The position numbers and the translations under genes are program-made. Shown here one piece after another: positions 16,689-23,299 of a stretch of DNA of 30,328 bases. The stretch comes from a virus, in the IMG/VR virus record IMGVR_UViG_3300037070_008532, positions 1 to 30,328 of that record, one strand, 5' to 3'. The notes below the pieces were generated by a model. The model did no database searches and was not told the DNA's origin. It worked only from the letters and a program-made list of their open reading frames with translations. Position 1 is the first letter of the stretch, and the number at the start of each line of letters is the position of its first letter.

Positions 16689-16943
16689 ATGGAGTTGAGA
16701 CTGACGAGCGAAGGCAGCGAAGTGGTGGTCGAGAACATCCGGGCGTTCCTCACCCTCGATGCTTCTGACGAGACGCAGTACGCCGAGAGCCTGAATCGTC
16801 TCCTGGCGGTGCAGTTCATGTTCGAAGACATCCTGCGACAGGCAGACACCAACGCCGAACCCCTCACCTCGATGGCTTTGAAGCTTCGCACGACCAACCC
16901 CTACTACACGTCGATCTTGCCGAACGACGGCCTCAGGCCGTAG
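16689..16943 (+). CDS. Lone plus-strand small acidic protein
   Basis: 84 residues on the plus strand, against all its neighbours. Sequence begins MELRLTSEGSEVVVENIRAF and forms helix-like segments (QYAESLNRLLAVQFMFEDIL). It is preceded by GGGGG close to the ATG. Its last 40 bases overlap tail-to-tail the end of the minus-strand DUF7178-like gene. The minus-strand frame opposite is Arg/Ser-rich and looks like a shadow, so I favour the plus strand. Function unknown. A promoter must lie in the 32 bases between the divergent starts or inside the next gene. Confidence 0.65.
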   Translation: MELRLTSEGSEVVVENIRAFLTLDASDETQYAESLNRLLAVQFMFEDILRQADTNAEPLTSMALKLRTTNPYYTSILPNDGLRP

Positions 16944-17887
16944 TTCTCGGGCAGGAACTGCCTGCCCATGTGCGACTGACGGGTGTTCTCCAGCTTGGTG
17001 TTGGACGCCTTGCGCGCCTTGCGGGCGTCGGGGTTCTCGATCACCTTGCGCTGCTGGTGGGCGTACCAGATACCGCCCAGGAACGCTGACGGCTCGATAT
17101 GCGTGCCAGTCTGGCGCATGATCTGCTGACGGGCCGCTTCCGATGCCCCCTGGAAGTGAGCCACCCGGCCCTTACCCGACAGCCCTCGACTCGTCGCGTA
17201 AGGGATGTCGGTGCGGTTGACCCCGGCGTCGTGATAGTGCGTGTCGACCGTGGCGTGGGGGTAGCTGGGATCAGCGATGGTGCGCCCGAAGTCCCCGAGC
17301 TTCAGGTCGCCCAAGGTGTCCAATGGCTCGCCCTCGTAGTTGCCCGAACGGATCGACCAAGCGTTCATGAACTCCCGGCTGCCGATAAAGCCGAGTGGAG
17401 TACCGGCCAACCCCGACTTCCCCCGATGATGCTTGGCCTCGGCCTTGGCCGACTCCGCTTCGGCGTGCCAGTGGCTCGCCTCTGACGTGTCGCCACGCTT
17501 GCGCGCAGCGGTGCGCCGAGATGCCGCCGAAGCGCCCCGACTGGCTGCATCAGCAGCCTTCGTCATGTGCTGCACTTGCTTGTCGCTGATGTCGCCGTGG
17601 ACCAACTGGAGTCCCTGGATCCGGTTCATCTCAGCCTCGTTGGCCGGGGAAAGATGGGCCAGCAGGGCGGCGCCCGCTTCGTGTGTCTGGCCGATGGCCT
17701 CACCGATGTGTTGGGCGTCCTCGTTCCATGAGGGGAAGAACGCCTCCCCGTGCTCTCGGTGTATGTCGGGCGCGTTGGCGTAGGCCCGGACGTAGTTGCC
17801 GGTGATCAACTGCTTCTGCTTGGGCGTCCACAAACCGCCCGGTGCCTCGCCTGTGACGGGCTTGAAGTCCCTGGAGGTGGTCTTCAC
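16904..17887 (-). CDS. DUF7178-like phage protein
   Basis: 327 residues, GTG start overlapping the previous stop (GTGA). The order FFPSWNEDAQHIGEAIGQ, then GAALLAHLSPANEAEMNRIQ, FIGSREFMNAWSIR, and HATVDTHYHDAGVNRTDIPY matches the actinophage proteins I know as DUF7178 (pattern: 'a.iaaLSP...we.N', 'k...F...', 'vtvD.Ha.d...gr'). Residues about 105-160 are an Ala/Arg/Lys/His-rich helix, probably an insertion. The C-terminus reads LENTRQSHMGRQFLPENYGL, resembling the NTE..S.GR.F endings of the triplet proteins. Function of the family is unknown to me. Family call moderately sure. Confidence 0.82.
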   Translation of the reverse strand: MKTTSRDFKPVTGEAPGGLWTPKQKQLITGNYVRAYANAPDIHREHGEAFFPSWNEDAQHIGEAIGQTHEAGAALLAHLSPANEAEMNRIQGLQLVHGDISDKQVQHMTKAADAASRGASAASRRTAARKRGDTSEASHWHAEAESAKAEAKHHRGKSGLAGTPLGFIGSREFMNAWSIRSGNYEGEPLDTLGDLKLGDFGRTIADPSYPHATVDTHYHDAGVNRTDIPYATSRGLSGKGRVAHFQGASEAARQQIMRQTGTHIEPSAFLGGIWYAHQQRKVIENPDARKARKASNTKLENTRQSHMGRQFLPENYGLRPSFGKIDV

Positions 17888-18324
17888 GTCTGGCGGCTCC
17901 TCGGCTTGCGCCAGCCCTTGCTGATGGCATTCTTGCGCGCCGTGTCCAGCACCTCGGGCTTGCGGAGGTACTTGGGCTGGAGAGCCATCGGCAACTGCCC
18001 CTTGCGGAGGTACTGCTCGTTGACGGCGTCGAGGGCATCCGGCGTGGTGTTGATCATCTCGAAACCCGTGTTTGACCGGATCGTCGGCTTGATGAGGTAG
18101 TTGCCCAAGTTCGACGGTGGCCGTCCGGGGGGCGCCTCACCGGTTGGAAGCGTCGTAGTCGTCGGTGCGGGAACGTTGAACGTCGGTGAGGTCACCCCCA
18201 CGGGCTTGCTCTTAGCCGACACCTGCTTGGGCGGCTCCGTCATCCCCGGTGGCAACTTCAGCCGCTGGGGGCGAGTGCCGAAGCCGACCGTGAGATACGG
18301 CACGGCCTTCGGCTTCTTGGGCAC
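17884..18324 (-). CDS. Pro/Thr-rich small protein, unknown
   Basis: 146 residues, GTG start, weak ribosome site. The first 75 residues are Pro, Lys and Thr-rich and include a short PAPTTTTLPTGEAPPG stretch like the Thr linkers of the secreted proteins at 24-28 kb, though no signal peptide is present. The C-terminal half is helical and basic (ALDAVNEQYLRKGQLPMALQ; LDTARKNAISKGWRKPRSRQ). It ends by overlapping the next gene (GTGA). No family recognised. Confidence 0.78.
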   Translation of the reverse strand: MPKKPKAVPYLTVGFGTRPQRLKLPPGMTEPPKQVSAKSKPVGVTSPTFNVPAPTTTTLPTGEAPPGRPPSNLGNYLIKPTIRSNTGFEMINTTPDALDAVNEQYLRKGQLPMALQPKYLRKPEVLDTARKNAISKGWRKPRSRQT

Positions 18325-18330
18325 GACTGC

Positions 18331-18696
18331 TCAGTCTTGAACCATGGCGGGGTTGATGCGGTACAGACGCGTCTCGGAGCCGAGTTCCATCTCGAACTCC
18401 GGGCCGTTCTGGCCGACACTGGCCCCGATGACGAAGTCGGAGAGCATCGTGGGAGCTTCGATCCAGGTGGACGAGCCGACGTGGGCACGCTCGCGCATCG
18501 TCTCTTCGGGGGACTTGACGCAGAGGAACGGACGGCCGCGCCCGTCGCCCTGAGTGTCGCCGTACGCACCGAGGCCGAAGTCGTTGGGAACATCGGTATC
18601 GGTCGCCACGCCCTCTTCGAAGCGGAGCGGTCCACGCCGAGTGTTGTTGATGGCGAAGCCGTGCTCATACTGGACTTCCGGGTCCGGGTAACCCAT
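18331..18696 (-). CDS. Beta-rich small protein downstream of terminase, unknown
   Basis: 121 residues from the ATG at 18696. A GTG two codons upstream is in frame but its G abuts the ribosome site AAGGAGG, while the ATG has the right spacing, so I choose the ATG. The protein (PDPEVQYEHGFAINNTRRGP; GDGRGRPFLCVKSPEETMRE; FVIGASVGQNGPEFEMELGS) seems globular and has one Cys. First gene of the block after the terminase gap, so probably read from a promoter in that gap. No family recognised. Confidence 0.8.
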   Translation of the reverse strand: MGYPDPEVQYEHGFAINNTRRGPLRFEEGVATDTDVPNDFGLGAYGDTQGDGRGRPFLCVKSPEETMRERAHVGSSTWIEAPTMLSDFVIGASVGQNGPEFEMELGSETRLYRINPAMVQD

Positions 18697-18845
18697 GGGC
18701 ACCTCCTTACAGGGGTATCGAGCCGATGCTAACCCATCTATCAGCGCCGACGCAGCTATCAGAACCTGACGCGGCCGAGACTCCCCCTACGTATGTCGCT
18801 TCGTAGGTAGCGAACGAAAGCATTCGTCGCGGTGACATCCGTCAC
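18697..18845. promoter_or_regulatory. Gap after terminase with hairpin and repeated motif
   Basis: 149 bases without a gene. CCTACG and CGTAGG (about 18786-18808) form a 6-bp stem with a 10-base loop just after the terminase stop, without T-run. Nearer the next gene, TACAGGGGTATC (18708-18719) repeats exactly the word in front of the scaffold gene, in the same orientation, just upstream of the AAGGAGG site. TGATAG occurs twice. Likely end of one transcript and start of another; no clear -35/-10 pair. Confidence 0.45.
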
Positions 18846-20426
18846 TCACCGGTAGAACGGGCTGTCGATCTGCTCCACGGTCGGCACCGTCTCCATCATC
18901 GTGCAGGCACAAGCCAGCGCCGCCGAGTCGACGTAGTCCTCATGGGCCTCCCGCTCGTTGGGCGCCTGGATCAGGAGATACTGCCCCTGCATCACCTTCT
19001 CGGCGTCGACCATCTGCTGGCGGAAGCGGCGCCATACACGGGTACGGCGGGCCTTGGAGTGACCTGGGTAGACGAGCATCTGCCGCTGGATGAGTTGGAT
19101 CAGGTGCTTCCAGCGCTCGCTCTGGTTCTTGGAGTCCGACGAGTAGGGGATCACCTCGCAGCGGCTGCCCATCAGACGGGCCATCCGGCTGGCCACCGCC
19201 GACCCCATGCCCTGGGCGTCGACCCCGCAGAAGGCGATGTCATAGGGGTCGAGGAAGTCCATCATCTGGAAGTACTGCTCCTCCCAGTCGGTGTTGTGGA
19301 TCTCCAGCCAGTTGAGGATCCGGTGCTCTCGGTAGCCAGCGGCGTCGGGGAAATCCCAATCAACCCACATGACCGTAACGACAGTTGAATCCTTGACACG
19401 GGCAGGGTCGATTCCCACCACACACGGTGAACGGTGCCACCCTCGGACGAGTTGCATCGAAGGGTCAGCAAGGTAATCAAGGTCGTCCTCCGTGACGAGC
19501 ATGCCCCGTTCGAGCATCCATTTGAGCCGGTAGCTCATCTGGTACTCGTCGGAGTCCTCACCGAGCCGGATCTTCTCCTTGTCGATGAACTTCTTGTAGT
19601 TGGGGTTGTACTTGCAGACGGTGCGCTCATCGAACTCGAAGTGGTTCGGACGGGCACGACGGCTGGTGAAGCGGCGCTTGTTGAGGTTGATCGCCTTGTA
19701 GAAGTCGCCCTTGTGATACCCGGGGGTGCCGATCTTGACGATGGTCCCGGCGTAGAAGGCGAGCATTGGGTGGATGCTCTTGCGGATCACCGTCTCGTCG
19801 GCGTCCTGGCACTCATCGATGATGATGATGTGATACGACGCACCTTCGATCTTGGCTCGGGGGTTGGCAGTCTGGCGACGGCAGTAGGAGCCTGAGGCCA
19901 GACGTACGACCTTGGACTTACCCTCCACCCGGTCATCGATCTCGGGGTCGTAGAGCACGGCCTCTGCGATCTCGCTGGTGAGGCGGCTGACGATGCGGCT
20001 GAAGACCAGGTCGGCCTGGTCGTCCACCGGGGCGAAGATGCCGACCCACACGCCTCGCTTGAACTTCTCCAGAATGGGATAGCTCTTGGCCAACTTGGGG
20101 AACAGCACCATGCAGCCCGCCAGAGTGGTAGCCACCGTCTCTGACTTTCCGCTCTGGCGGGCCAGCAGACCGGTGATCTCCTCGGCGTCGCCCAGGATCA
20201 GGGACTCGATGATGCGGTATGACAATTGCCGCTGGTAGGGGAACATCTGGAACCCGGCCAGTTCCTCGCAGAAGATGATCGTGCGTTCGATCAACTGGTT
20301 GAGGAAGTCGGCCATCTCCTGGTCGAGTTCCTCGAATCCCGGATCGACCTCATCAGCATCGTCCTCGATCTCTTCTTCCAGCAGTTCTTCGGGATCCGGC
20401 CCGTAGCCGAGATCGATGATCGTCAT
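18846..20426 (-). CDS. terL: Terminase large subunit
   Basis: 526 residues. ATPase: Walker A ARQSGKS at 89-95, Walker B IIIIDECQD at 200-208, coupling motif KIGTPGY at about 231. Nuclease of RNase H type: VVGIDPARVKDSTVV with Asp340, FCGVDAQGMGSA with Asp403, and Asp500 in EDYVDSAALA. The first 35 residues are very acidic. This motor cuts concatemeric DNA and pumps it through the portal into the prohead. No small terminase can be named nearby. The start lies opposite a plus-strand gene and upstream minus-strand genes end in a hairpin, so a promoter in 20427-20519 is likely. Confidence 0.95.
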   Translation of the reverse strand: MTIIDLGYGPDPEELLEEEIEDDADEVDPGFEELDQEMADFLNQLIERTIIFCEELAGFQMFPYQRQLSYRIIESLILGDAEEITGLLARQSGKSETVATTLAGCMVLFPKLAKSYPILEKFKRGVWVGIFAPVDDQADLVFSRIVSRLTSEIAEAVLYDPEIDDRVEGKSKVVRLASGSYCRRQTANPRAKIEGASYHIIIIDECQDADETVIRKSIHPMLAFYAGTIVKIGTPGYHKGDFYKAINLNKRRFTSRRARPNHFEFDERTVCKYNPNYKKFIDKEKIRLGEDSDEYQMSYRLKWMLERGMLVTEDDLDYLADPSMQLVRGWHRSPCVVGIDPARVKDSTVVTVMWVDWDFPDAAGYREHRILNWLEIHNTDWEEQYFQMMDFLDPYDIAFCGVDAQGMGSAVASRMARLMGSRCEVIPYSSDSKNQSERWKHLIQLIQRQMLVYPGHSKARRTRVWRRFRQQMVDAEKVMQGQYLLIQAPNEREAHEDYVDSAALACACTMMETVPTVEQIDSPFYR

Positions 20427-20519
20427 ACCTGCTAGTCATACCAGTCTTTGGCCAACGATTAGCGCATCCGCCGAAAGGGAACCTGGGTCCACGGCGGGAA
20501 CCACAACCAAGGAGACACC

Positions 20520-20717
20520 ATGAACCAACAGCAGGGCGCCCCGGGTCAGTCCCAGGGGCAGGGCCAACCGAACGTGGACCCGATGCGGTCACAGAACCCC
20601 AACAACGAGCAGGGCAAGCCAGGGTACGACCCCAGCCAGCCGACGCTCACCCCCGCCGACCAGGGCTACGTCCAGCCAGAGTCAGAAACTGAGGGCCGTC
20701 AGCGCCCCGGTCAGTGA
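20520..20717 (+). CDS. Lone plus-strand Gln/Pro/Gly-rich small protein
   Basis: 65 residues with a strong AAGGAG site 9 bases before the ATG. Sequence is disordered: QQQGAPGQSQGQGQPNVDP, NPNNEQGKPGYDPSQPTLTP. It diverges from the terminase gene (94 bases between starts) and ends just before a hairpin. The strong ribosome site and clean start argue it is translated. No known family; proteins of this composition occur as small virion or host-interaction factors, but this is not shown. Confidence 0.7.
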   Translation: MNQQQGAPGQSQGQGQPNVDPMRSQNPNNEQGKPGYDPSQPTLTPADQGYVQPESETEGRQRPGQ

Positions 20718-20726
20718 TCTGACCTG

Positions 20727-20765
20727 ACAAAAGAAGAGAGGGACCGCCGTAGAGCGATCCCTCTC
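20727..20765 (-). terminator. Rho-independent terminator on the minus strand
   Basis: GAGAGGGA (20736-20743) pairs with TCCCTCTC (20758-20765), with CGC/GCG extending inside. Read on the minus strand the stem is followed by TTCTTTTGT, a good T-rich tail. It would end the transcript of the small genes at 20.85-22.3 kb before the terminase. It also lies just after the plus-strand stop, but has no T-run in that direction. Confidence 0.75.
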
Positions 20766-20824
20766 ATCCCGAACCGACCCCAAGTACCGATGGCACCTTG
20801 GTCGATACCTCCACTGTAGCTGAA

Positions 20825-20842
20825 GTTGGCCATCAGGCCAAC
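20825..20842 (-). terminator. Perfect 7-bp hairpin after the Cys-rich gene
   Basis: GTTGGCC (20825-20831) and GGCCAAC (20836-20842) form a perfect stem with a 4-base loop, 11 bases after the stop of the Cys-rich gene. No T-run. It may be a first, weaker terminator or a 3' RNA-protecting stem ahead of the hairpin at 20736. Confidence 0.45.
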
Positions 20843-20852
20843 CCCCCTGGTA

Positions 20853-21110
20853 TCACTTCTTGCGTGTGCGGTTGCGGTAGCTGTCGTAGTACGACGTGGT
20901 GATCTTCACGCACTTGTCGCCCTTGCACCCCTTCTGGTGGCGATACAGCGAGGCGTCGGGACAGGTGGCCGAATCACGCTCCGGGTCGATGCCACAGATG
21001 TGCTCTTCGCTCACGACGATGGGCTTGGGCTTGCGCCCAGGCCGTCCACCCTCCAGGGTTGCTACCCGAGCCTCCAAGCTGGCGAACCGGGCCTCCATGG
21101 CGCTGCTCAT
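20853..21110 (-). CDS. Small Cys-rich, probably zinc-binding protein
   Basis: 85 residues. The N-terminus is a short coiled coil (AMEARFASLEARVATLEGGR). The second half has four cysteines and a histidine: HICGIDPERDSATCPDASLY then RHQKGCKGDKCVKITTSYYD. The 'CG...D..CPDASLYRHqKGCkGd.CV' order recurs in small actinophage proteins and suggests a zinc site and DNA contact. The end is basic (YRNRTRKK). Start overlaps the upstream stop (ATGA). Function inferred only. Confidence 0.8.
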   Translation of the reverse strand: MSSAMEARFASLEARVATLEGGRPGRKPKPIVVSEEHICGIDPERDSATCPDASLYRHQKGCKGDKCVKITTSYYDSYRNRTRKK

Positions 21111-21364
21111 GCCTCCACCAACACCAACGGAGGCGTGACCTTGATGACGTAGAAGGAGTCCTGGGAAGCGGAGTAGCCAACGAGACGGCCCGTCTCGTCA
21201 ACCTCCTCGGCCTCCCACTCAACACCCTCCCGAGCACCGTAGGTGTCCCGCAGGGATTCGACCAGCGTCTCGGCACCGTCGATAGTAGTGGAGGTGTGCC
21301 TCCGCAGGATCTCTTCGGCGCCCGCCAGCTTGCGAGTGATCTCGATGGTGTACTTCTCAGACAT
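21107..21364 (-). CDS. Small alpha/beta protein, unknown
   Basis: 85 residues: KYTIEITRKLAGAEEILRRH, STTIDGAETLVESLRDTYGA, then WEAEEVDETGRLVGYSASQD and a hydrophobic end, FYVIKVTPPLVLVEA. A compact strand-helix-strand fold is likely. No family recognised. An inverted repeat (CCGCAAG/CTTGCGG) lies right in front of the start, with a possible promoter. Confidence 0.8.
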   Translation of the reverse strand: MSEKYTIEITRKLAGAEEILRRHTSTTIDGAETLVESLRDTYGAREGVEWEAEEVDETGRLVGYSASQDSFYVIKVTPPLVLVEA

Positions 21365-21365
21365 A

Positions 21366-21390
21366 CCGCAAGTTTACCAAATCCTTGCGG
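21366..21390. promoter_or_regulatory. Inverted repeat upstream of the 85-residue gene
   Basis: CCGCAAG (21366-21372) and CTTGCGG (21384-21390) form a perfect 7-bp inverted repeat with 11 bases between, one base upstream of the start at 21364. A third partial copy, TTTGCGGCG, lies near 21402. On the minus strand TTGTAG, 16 bases, then TAAACT resembles a weak sigma-70 promoter overlapping it. Operator or mRNA stem are both possible. Confidence 0.4.
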
Positions 21391-21392
21391 CA

Positions 21393-21614
21393 CTACAACA
21401 GTTTGCGGCGAAGAGCTTTCGTTGCCGCCAGAGCGCCTTCAAGCTCGACCTGGAGCAGGCTCAGTTCCTTGCTCGGTTCGGGCGATACCCGGTACACGTC
21501 AACCAGGGTCGTCGCCGTTCCGAGGTTCCCCTCCAGCATCAGGTACAAGCTGTCGCTGTTCAGCCGGTCGTAGCGGCTCTCCTCCGGGATGGGCACGCTC
21601 CTCTTCTTCCACAT
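21393..21614 (-). CDS. Small helical protein, unknown
   Basis: 73 residues from the ATG at 21614, chosen because TGGAGGGG lies a few bases upstream; the longer in-frame start has no site and an odd composition. Begins MWKKRSVPIPEESRYDRLNS and ends in a helix, SLLQVELEGALAATKALRRK. No family recognised. It overlaps out of frame with the end of the preceding open frame (21499-21876). Confidence 0.72.
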   Translation of the reverse strand: MWKKRSVPIPEESRYDRLNSDSLYLMLEGNLGTATTLVDVYRVSPEPSKELSLLQVELEGALAATKALRRKLL

Positions 21615-21876
21615 GCGGACCCCTCCAGGTGCTGATGTCGGACACTGGTATCTCAGGCATCCTGCGGTGAGGGTCTTCCGCCCTGGTGCAGACACCGAAG
21701 TGGAGAGCACGATTCCCAGCGCGAATGCGTGCTCCCCACCGGGAGCGACGATACGGCGGGAGATCCTCGATCAGCCAGGCGGTTGATACGTACTTGTGGT
21801 CATAGGCGGGTATGTCGTAATCCATGCCCCAGTAGACCTCGACGCCCAGGATCTGCTTCGAGTGGATGAGGATCAA
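21499..21876 (-). CDS. Probable small gene with uncertain start and end
   Basis: Between the KTSC gene and the 73-residue gene only this frame looks coding: ILIHSKQILGVEVYWGMDYD, IPAYDHKYVSTAWLIEDLPP, YRRSRWGARIRAGNRALHFG. I place the start at the TTG at 21876, which overlaps the upstream TGA; an ATG at 21825 is the alternative. The last 38 or so residues (RAHPGGEPLRPAEQRQ) overlap the next gene out of frame and look non-coding, so either the overlap is real, a +1 frameshift joins the frames, or the sequence has an error. No known family. Confidence 0.5.
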   Translation of the reverse strand: MILIHSKQILGVEVYWGMDYDIPAYDHKYVSTAWLIEDLPPYRRSRWGARIRAGNRALHFGVCTRAEDPHRRMPEIPVSDISTWRGPHVEEEERAHPGGEPLRPAEQRQLVPDAGGEPRNGDDPG

Positions 21877-22274
21877 GGGCGTGCCCTGGTGGTCATGCCG
21901 CGTTGCGAGTTGCTGGGGGCCGACACCTCGTCGGGCGTCATCAGGCGGTAGTCGTAGCTGTTGAGGGGGAAGTTGATGTGCTTGCCCTTCGACGCCGCAC
22001 GAACGAACGCCAGGTACCCCTCGGGGGGCACCTCCAGGTAGATGTAGCCGTGGTTCTTGTTGTTGCGCCACTGCACCTGGATGGCGTTGTTCTGGTAGTC
22101 GTAGCGGTAGCGGCTGACACGGGAACTCTTGGGCGTCTCAGCCCAAGGAGTCAGGTCATGCTGGTCGTCGTTGTACGCCTCGTCATGTACGTACGTACCG
22201 GCGTGAACCTTCTTGCGTTCGGAGCCACCCTTGCCAGCAACGGTGGCGGCTTTGCGGGGTTGTGCTGAGGCCAT
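21873..22274 (-). CDS. KTSC domain protein
   Basis: 133 residues. Residues 50-115 match the KTSC domain: SSRVSRYRYDYQNNAIQVQW, then NHGYIYLEVPPEGYLAFVRA with ASKGKHINFPLNSYDYR. The family pattern is S..i..i.YD....L.V.F..g..Y.Y..VP...y..l..A.S.G..fn..Ir..Y. KTSC domains bind RNA or nucleic acid in some described cases and are frequent in phages as small single-domain proteins. The N-terminal 45 residues are basic then acidic linker. It starts divergently from the plus-strand gene at 22306 with only 31 bases between. Confidence 0.85.
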   Translation of the reverse strand: MASAQPRKAATVAGKGGSERKKVHAGTYVHDEAYNDDQHDLTPWAETPKSSRVSRYRYDYQNNAIQVQWRNNKNHGYIYLEVPPEGYLAFVRAASKGKHINFPLNSYDYRLMTPDEVSAPSNSQRGMTTRARP

Positions 22275-22305
22275 AAACGTTTCCGTATCTTGGTAGGATC
22301 AGATC

Positions 22306-22578
22306 ATGCTTTGCAAGGGCGTCGGCGTTGGGATCACTCTAAACCCCGAGGACGGGGACGTTGGCGTGATGCTGTCTCTACACGACGAAGAGGGTGACGA
22401 CGATGCCCGTGGCTTCATCATCCTCACTGCGGAACGCTCCGTCGAGATCGCCCTTGGGATGATGCAGCGGGCTGCCGAAGTCCACAAGTTGGAGGAAGAG
22501 ATCATGGGCACCCCGATGGACGACCGTGCCGCCAAGGTGGCCAAGATCGTGGAGCGCATGCACGGACCCGCCAACTGA
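22306..22578 (+). CDS. Lone plus-strand acidic small protein
   Basis: 90 residues: LCKGVGVGITLNPEDGDVGV, MLSLHDEEGDDDARGFIILT, then a helical part (AERSVEIALGMMQRAAEVHK). Weak AGGA site before the ATG. Flanked by a divergent start on one side and by a strong hairpin (22589-22619) on the other, so it looks like an independently transcribed unit, as in phage morons. The antisense frame is Ser/Arg-rich and looks like a shadow. No family recognised; the acidic character would fit a small inhibitor or DNA mimic but nothing more supports this. Confidence 0.72.
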   Translation: MLCKGVGVGITLNPEDGDVGVMLSLHDEEGDDDARGFIILTAERSVEIALGMMQRAAEVHKLEEEIMGTPMDDRAAKVAKIVERMHGPAN

Positions 22579-22588
22579 CTGCCCTTCA

Positions 22589-22619
22589 CCCCCGCCGCTC
22601 GGTTGAAAAGCGGCGGGGG
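22589..22619. terminator. Strong bidirectional hairpin between convergent genes
   Basis: CCCCCGCCGCT (22589-22599) and AGCGGCGGGGG (22609-22619) form a perfect 11-bp stem with a 9-base loop. It lies 10 bases after the plus-strand gene and 77 bases from the end of the minus-strand zinc-finger-like gene. No T-run on either side, yet position and strength fit a shared terminator. Confidence 0.7.
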
Positions 22620-22696
22620 AGGGTGATTCCAGGGGAAAGACACTCTGGTCAAACCCTGGCAACCAGACACGCGATCTGGAGGGGCAGGTTTCACCC

Positions 22697-23299
22697 TTAC
22701 GCAGGAGCGCACTCGTCCTCATGGGCGTAGCGCGCTTCGATGTCGTTGCAGACCAGACCACACCAGAGGCACATCACGTCGGGGTCGGCCTCTTCCGGCT
22801 CTGGCTCGGCCAGCAGCATCTCCTGCTCGGCCTGCTCCTTGGTCAGCATGTTGAGCCGGAACTTCTTGTACGTCTCCATGTCCATGCCAAGAATGTCTTC
22901 GGGCGTCATGTGCTGGTTCATCTGATTCAGACCCCAGTCCTGCTTGGTCTGCTGGCGCACGATGCGACAGCGGACGCACTCCTGGATCGTCACGAACTTG
23001 TCGTCCGACTCCCACGCCTGCGACCAGTTGTGCCCGAGGATGTCGCACTTCGGTACGTTCAGCGCTTGGCCTGGCGGAAGCCCTTCATGAAAGCTGCCTT
23101 GCTTGGGCGGGAAGCGGTACCTCCGATCCTCACTCTCTTTGCGGGCGAGGTCTGCGATGTGTTCCCTCTGGGCCTGGGTGAAGCCTTTCGGGCCTGCGAA
23201 ACCTTCGATGAAGGCGTCACGCGCTTCCTGGGAACCCCAGTACTCGCGCATCCGCTGGGCAAGAGACTTGTCAGGTGGACTACTTGCGCTCTCAGCCAC
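22697..23299 (-). CDS. Two-zinc-site protein with scaffold-like motif
   Basis: 200 residues, GTG start with AGGAG 7 bases upstream. Residues 20-60 are helical. Cys85, His90, Cys108 and Cys111 (CDILGHN; ECVRCRIV) could form a zinc ribbon. Near the end CLWCGLVCNDIEARYAHEDE plus Cys197 gives a C2HC finger (Cys177, Cys180, His193, Cys197). Between them, residues 132-148 read TPEDILGMDMETYKKFR, nearly the same as SPDDIRTMDMDTYKRYR in the capsid scaffold. A protein that binds nucleic acid or partners in head assembly is conceivable; the family is unknown to me. Confidence 0.82.
   Translation of the reverse strand: MAESASSPPDKSLAQRMREYWGSQEARDAFIEGFAGPKGFTQAQREHIADLARKESEDRRYRFPPKQGSFHEGLPPGQALNVPKCDILGHNWSQAWESDDKFVTIQECVRCRIVRQQTKQDWGLNQMNQHMTPEDILGMDMETYKKFRLNMLTKEQAEQEMLLAEPEPEEADPDVMCLWCGLVCNDIEARYAHEDECAPA

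Noticed and set aside
18331-18702. GTG start at 18702
   Set aside because: It abuts the AAGGAGG site; the ATG at 18696 has proper spacing.
22642-22665. TCTGGT/ACCAGA inverted repeat
   Set aside because: Short 6-bp arms near the stronger hairpin at 22589; too weak to call separately.
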